A stretch of 64,000 bases of DNA from assembly GCA_934101425.1 (NCBI GenBank), contig CAKOQQ010000006.1, positions 29,095 to 93,094 of the forward strand, given 5' to 3'. This document shows positions 60,729 to 64,000 of the stretch, piece after piece (position 1 is the first letter of the stretch; each line of letters opens with the position of its first letter). The notes under the pieces are model-generated. The model was not told the DNA's origin, did not search any database, and saw only the letters and a list, made by a program, of their open reading frames with translations. Source of the DNA: an uncultured Bacilli bacterium. GTDB lineage: Bacteria; Bacillota_I; Bacilli_A; RF39; UBA660. The position numbers and the translations under genes are program-made.

Positions 60729-63218
60729 ATGCTAAGTATATTTGATGATTCAAAACAATATTTAAAAAGAATTAAGCCAGCGGTTGATGAAATAATGCGA
60801 TTAAGTTCTTCATACACATCTTTACCTGATGAAGAATTTAAAAGAAGAACTGAAGCTTTAAAGGAAAAAATAAGAAATGGTGAAGCTAATGAAGAAGTAC
60901 TTGTAGAAGCTTATGCGTTAGTTAGGGAAGCTTCTAGAAGAGTTTTAGGTAAATCGCATTATGCCTGTCAAATAGAATCTGGTATTGCTATGGTTGATAA
61001 TAAGATTGCTGAAATGGCTACTGGTGAAGGAAAAACTTTATCAGCTGTTTTACCAGCGTATTTAAAAGCCCTTGAAGGTAAGGGAGTACATATTATCACT
61101 AGTAATGACTACTTAGCTGAAAGAGATTATAATGAAATGAGTGAGCTATTTAGTTTCTTAGGAATTTCTACAGGACTTATACAAAGTAGTACAGTTCATG
61201 ATGATAGAAAAAAAGCTTATGCAGCTGATATTACTTATTGTTCTAGTAGTCAGGTTTGTTTTGATTACTTAAGAGACAATTTAGTATATGATAAAAAGAA
61301 TACTGTTCAAAGAGGTTTTGGATATGCACTAGTAGATGAAGCTGATTCAATTTTAATTGATGAAGCTGAAACTCCAGTAATTATTTCTAAAAAGCAAGAA
61401 AAAGCTACTAAAAAATATTTTGATGCTGATGTATTTGTAAATACTTTAAGAGGAATTAGTATACCTAATGAAGATGCATTTAAAGATGAATATGAATCTG
61501 AATTTGATTATGTAGTAGATAAAAAAACTAATACAGTTAGAATGACTGATAGATTGTATCAAAAAATGGAAGCTAGATATGATTTAGATAAATATGATGA
61601 ACTTGGTAGAAATATGACATTTTATATTCAAAATGCTTTAAATGCTAATTTTACTAGAAAAAAAGATACTGATTATATAGTAGAATTAGATAAAAATGGT
61701 CTTCATATTGAAATAGTTGATCCTAATACAGGTAGAGTTTTAAAAGGTAGAAAATATGGTGATGGTCTTCATCAAGCTATTCAAGCTAAAGAAATATATA
61801 GACTTATGGAAAAATATAGAGCTAAAGTATCTCAAATGGTAGCAGAACATAGAAGTAAAGAAGAAATAGATAAAGTTATGGAAGAAGCTAAAACTTATAC
61901 TAAAGTAGATGATGAAACATATAGTTTAAGCTCTATAACATTTAGAAATTATTTAAAAATGTATGAATCAATAGGTGGCATGTCTGGTACTGCTTATAGT
62001 ATAAAAGATGAATTCAAACAAACTTATGGCCTTGATGTATTACAAGTTCCACGTAATAAAGAGAAAAAAGCCGTTGAAGGACCAGAAAAAATTTATGGCA
62101 CTAAAAAAGAAAAATATGAAGCAATAGTAAAACAAATATTAGAGTCTCATAAAAAAGGACAACCAATATTAATTGGTACAAGTAGTATAAAAGAATCTCT
62201 TATAATTGCTAAGTATTTAGATTATTTTAAATTAGACTATTCTTTATTAAATGCTAATCCAGAAAATAGTAAAAAAGAAGGAGCTATAATATCTGGAGCT
62301 GGACACTTGGGAGCAATTACTATATCTACTAATATGGCTGGTCGTGGTACTGATATCAAAGTAGATGAAGAAGCTAAAAAAGTTGGTGGCTTAATGGTAA
62401 TTGGTACTGAAAGAAATATTTCTAAAAGAATCGATGACCAATTAAAAGGAAGAACCGGTCGTCAAGGTGATCCTGGAACAATTCTTTTCTATTCTAGTTT
62501 AGAAGATGATATGTTAAAATCATTCTTTGATGATTCAACAAGAAAAGCTTTATCAACTAATTTAGAAGGTGCATTTGTTACTAGAGCATTAGATAAAGTA
62601 CAAAAAAGAAGAGAAGGACTCTCTTATACTAGAAGAAAATGTACTAACCAATATGATGATGTAGTAGATACATTTAGAAAAATATATTATACTGATAGGA
62701 GTAAATTATTAGAAGATGAATTATTACATAATAATTTATCAAGTATAATTACTAAAGCAGTTGATGGTCTTACTGAAAGCGCTATAGATGAACAAACAAA
62801 TAAATTTGATATTACTAAACTTGATAAAAGACTATATGAAGGAGTAATAGATCCTAAAGATTTAGTCGGGGCCTCAACACAAAAAGCTACAGAATATGTA
62901 TCTAGTATGATAATACAAAGACTTAATGCTATTTTAAGCACATTACCTTTTGAAGTAGAAAAGAAACTTAGAAATAGATTTTTATCTAATGCAGATACTG
63001 AATGGGCAAACTTATGTAATCAAATAGATGAATCAAGAAAAGGTATTGGTCTATCATCATTCTTAACAGGTGAAGATCCTGTAGAACAATATAGAAGTGA
63101 AATAGAACCAAGATTTTCAGAATTTGTTACATATAGTTCATCATTCTTAGTAGATGACTTAATATATTTAGAAGAACTAGCAAAAAAGAAAAAAGTTGTA
63201 ATAACTAATAACAAATAA
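60729..63218 (+). CDS. secA: Protein translocase ATPase SecA
   Basis: An 829-residue SecA motor. Walker A is MATGEGKT (~97), Walker B VDEADSILIDEA (~202), the preprotein-crosslinking region lies at ~225-360, and the second RecA domain carries ISTNMAGRGTDIK (~534) and GRTGRQGDPG (~575). ATG 60729 is set by GGTGAA. The usual N-terminal RMRHFDVQ segment is changed to SHYACQIESG, and there is no Cys-rich C-terminal zinc domain. It may be a diverged housekeeping SecA or an accessory SecA2; no SecY2-type partner is near. In B. subtilis secA neighbours prfB; here it precedes spoVIF. Confidence 0.9.
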   Translation: MLSIFDDSKQYLKRIKPAVDEIMRLSSSYTSLPDEEFKRRTEALKEKIRNGEANEEVLVEAYALVREASRRVLGKSHYACQIESGIAMVDNKIAEMATGEGKTLSAVLPAYLKALEGKGVHIITSNDYLAERDYNEMSELFSFLGISTGLIQSSTVHDDRKKAYAADITYCSSSQVCFDYLRDNLVYDKKNTVQRGFGYALVDEADSILIDEAETPVIISKKQEKATKKYFDADVFVNTLRGISIPNEDAFKDEYESEFDYVVDKKTNTVRMTDRLYQKMEARYDLDKYDELGRNMTFYIQNALNANFTRKKDTDYIVELDKNGLHIEIVDPNTGRVLKGRKYGDGLHQAIQAKEIYRLMEKYRAKVSQMVAEHRSKEEIDKVMEEAKTYTKVDDETYSLSSITFRNYLKMYESIGGMSGTAYSIKDEFKQTYGLDVLQVPRNKEKKAVEGPEKIYGTKKEKYEAIVKQILESHKKGQPILIGTSSIKESLIIAKYLDYFKLDYSLLNANPENSKKEGAIISGAGHLGAITISTNMAGRGTDIKVDEEAKKVGGLMVIGTERNISKRIDDQLKGRTGRQGDPGTILFYSSLEDDMLKSFFDDSTRKALSTNLEGAFVTRALDKVQKRREGLSYTRRKCTNQYDDVVDTFRKIYYTDRSKLLEDELLHNNLSSIITKAVDGLTESAIDEQTNKFDITKLDKRLYEGVIDPKDLVGASTQKATEYVSSMIIQRLNAILSTLPFEVEKKLRNRFLSNADTEWANLCNQIDESRKGIGLSSFLTGEDPVEQYRSEIEPRFSEFVTYSSSFLVDDLIYLEELAKKKKVVITNNK

Positions 63219-63254
63219 ACTATAAATACATAAACTATCTATAGAGGAGGATAT

Positions 63255-63497
63255 ATGAATCTGTCAGATAGTTTTTTTAATAAAATTGAAAAGAAAACTA
63301 ATGTTAATAAAGAAACAATTATGTCACTAGCACAAAAATTACAACAAAATGATTTAAAAAATGAAGAAACATTAAGAGAGGTAGTAAGAGAACTCTCTAA
63401 AATGACAGGAAAAGAAGTATCAAAAGAAAAAGAGGATAAGATAATAAATGCCGTTGTAAATGATCAAGTTCCTAAGGATATAACTAAATTAATGTAA
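63255..63497 (+). CDS. Stage VI sporulation protein F (SpoVIF)
   Basis: An 80-residue protein: SFFNKIEKKTNVNKETIMSL (~6-25) and GKEVSKEKEDKIINAVVNDQ (~52-71), then VPKDITKLM. These match SpoVIF (YjcC), a sigma-K-dependent spore coat assembly factor in Bacillus. Small helical protein, no membrane segment. GAGGAGG precedes the ATG. A strong terminator follows. Confidence 0.88.
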   Translation: MNLSDSFFNKIEKKTNVNKETIMSLAQKLQQNDLKNEETLREVVRELSKMTGKEVSKEKEDKIINAVVNDQVPKDITKLM

Positions 63498-63524
63498 AAT
63501 ATCTAATTTTAGATATTTTTTTTT
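63496..63524 (+). terminator. Intrinsic terminator after SpoVIF gene
   Basis: Eleven-bp stem AAAATATCTAA / TTAGATATTTT with a two-base gap (realistically nine bp) and nine T. Confidence 0.85.
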
Positions 63525-63566
63525 ATTTAATACATATATTTTATTGAATAGGAAAGTAGGGATCGA

Positions 63567-63947
63567 ATGGAAAAGATTGAAATAATTAAAAATATCACAA
63601 ATAGAACAGGTGGAGATATTTATTTAGGGGTAGTAGGTGCAGTAAGAACTGGTAAATCAACTTTTATTAAAAAAGTTATTGAAAATTTAGTTGTTCCAAA
63701 TTTAGAGGATGAATATGAGAAAAAAAGAGCGTTAGATGAAATACCACAATCAGCTCAAGGAAAAACTATCATGACAACAGAACCTAAGTTTGTACCTAGT
63801 AATGGAGCAAAAATTAAAATAGATAATTTTTTTGCTAATATAAAATTAGTTGATTGTGTAGGTTATGTAATACCTTCAAGTAAAGGATATGAAGATGAAA
63901 ATGGTCCAAGACTTGTTAAAACACCTTGGGTGAGGTTGAATAAGTGA
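63567..63947 (+). CDS. spoIVA: Stage IV sporulation protein A, truncated after 126 residues
   Basis: SpoIVA is the ATPase that polymerises on the forespore to make the coat basement layer; the family is ~490 residues. The N-terminus is well kept: TGGDIYLGVVGAVRTGKSTF (~14-33, Walker A), RALDEIPQSAQGKTIMTTEP (~54-73), LVDCVGYVIPS (~94) and KGYEDENGPR then TPW (~119-121). Immediately after Trp the sequence becomes ValArgLeuAsnLys and stop, and no other frame in the last 80 bases encodes the expected continuation (EAAEIGT-type). So the gene is interrupted at 63930 or so, by an insertion or rearrangement whose body lies beyond the window. GTAGGGATCGA precedes the ATG. Confidence 0.9.
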   Translation: MEKIEIIKNITNRTGGDIYLGVVGAVRTGKSTFIKKVIENLVVPNLEDEYEKKRALDEIPQSAQGKTIMTTEPKFVPSNGAKIKIDNFFANIKLVDCVGYVIPSSKGYEDENGPRLVKTPWVRLNK

Positions 63948-64000
63948 TACCCAAATATAAAAATAAATAAATGCCGATAAAATAAGGGCTAAAGACAATA
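63930..64000 (+). mobile_element. Possible 5' end of a group II intron or other insertion in spoIVA
   Basis: From GTGAGG after the TPW codons the sequence no longer resembles spoIVA. It includes an inverted repeat TTGGGT / ACCCAA and the string AAGGGCTAAAGACAATA near the edge, which reminds me of the conserved domain I start of group IIA introns. The first bases fit GUGYG only loosely. The element's body is outside the window, so its type is unproven. Confidence 0.3.

Noticed and set aside
1..64000. Mycoplasma-type code (TGA as Trp), given the very low G+C
   Set aside because: Genes such as tpiA, gpmI-neighbour ORFs and yabQ end at TGA with sensible lengths, Trp is TGG, and prfB with a UGA frameshift site is present.

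Overview
The window is about 27% G+C by eye and reads as the chromosome of an endospore-forming, low-G+C Firmicute (Bacillota). It uses the standard bacterial code: TGA is a stop, Trp is TGG, and prfB carries a UGA frameshift site. Gene order around yabG-veg-spoVG, yabP-yabQ-divIC, ylbM-ylbN-rpmF, ywiB-argS-rpoE, prfB-yitT-ftsEX and rpsL-rpsG-fusA-tuf follows Bacillus subtilis. Sporulation genes seen are spo0A, yunB, spoVG, yabG, yabP, yabQ, gerQ, spoVIF and the start of spoIVA. An uncultured gut Bacilli/Erysipelotrichia-type lineage is my inference; no species is named.

Layout. 1-6.2 kb: end of ackA, nrnA, polC. 6.2-8.3 kb: first leader-pilin cassette, a small pilin and a membrane protein. 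8.3-18.8 kb: yunB, a DUF4015 hydrolase, yutD, nrdD (split) with nrdG, a small pilin, pgk, a glycosyltransferase, tpiA, spo0A. 18.9-28.3 kb: repeat-bearing membrane protein, class A PBP, ywiB-argS-rpoE, prfA-prmC, an NrtR-like regulator. 28.3-32.7 kb: str operon. 32.7-34 kb: second leader-pilin cassette. 34-43.7 kb: FemAB-like gene, topA, an unknown pair, prfB-yitT-ftsEX. 43.7-47.8 kb: sporulation and division genes. 47.9-54.8 kb: pduL, gpmI, a NAGPA-type protein, mutM, tmcAL, DUF177, rpmF. 54.8-56.2 kb: decayed gene, then third leader-pilin cassette. 56.2-64 kb: SEDS protein, engB, der, secA, spoVIF, and spoIVA broken off after 126 codons.

The most unusual system is a family of three prepilin-like genes (6383, 32886, 55158), each preceded by a short upstream reading frame carrying a Cys-Gly-Gly motif. 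In two copies the short frame contains a run of nine G, and an intrinsic terminator lies between it and the pilin gene. In each of these copies only one G-run length lets the frame read 31 codons and stop inside the terminator stem. In copy 1 the present length is that one; in copy 2 it is off by one base. This has the logic of a phase-variable attenuator. In addition, two of the pilins keep a conserved frame and then differ sharply over their last ~40 codons, where base composition jumps (about half G+C in copy 1). That resembles a hypervariable C-type-lectin-like tip made by a diversity-generating retroelement or by cassette exchange. No reverse transcriptase or template repeat is in the window.

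Other notable points: the NrdD glycyl-radical loop is encoded as a separate 55-residue ORF in the same frame behind one TAG; a near-perfect 35-bp palindrome has a start codon at each end (two divergent, probably leaderless genes); ribosomal protein L32 carries an L27-type Prp-cleavable N-terminus; and many genes share one compact start module, an extended -10 (TGnTATAAT) followed closely by GGTGAT and ATG.

Pathway links: PduL plus AckA would make acetate and ATP from acetyl-CoA; pgk, tpiA and gpmI serve glycolysis; NrdD/NrdG make deoxynucleotides anaerobically. Together these fit a fermentative anaerobe. I found no tRNA, rRNA or CRISPR array.
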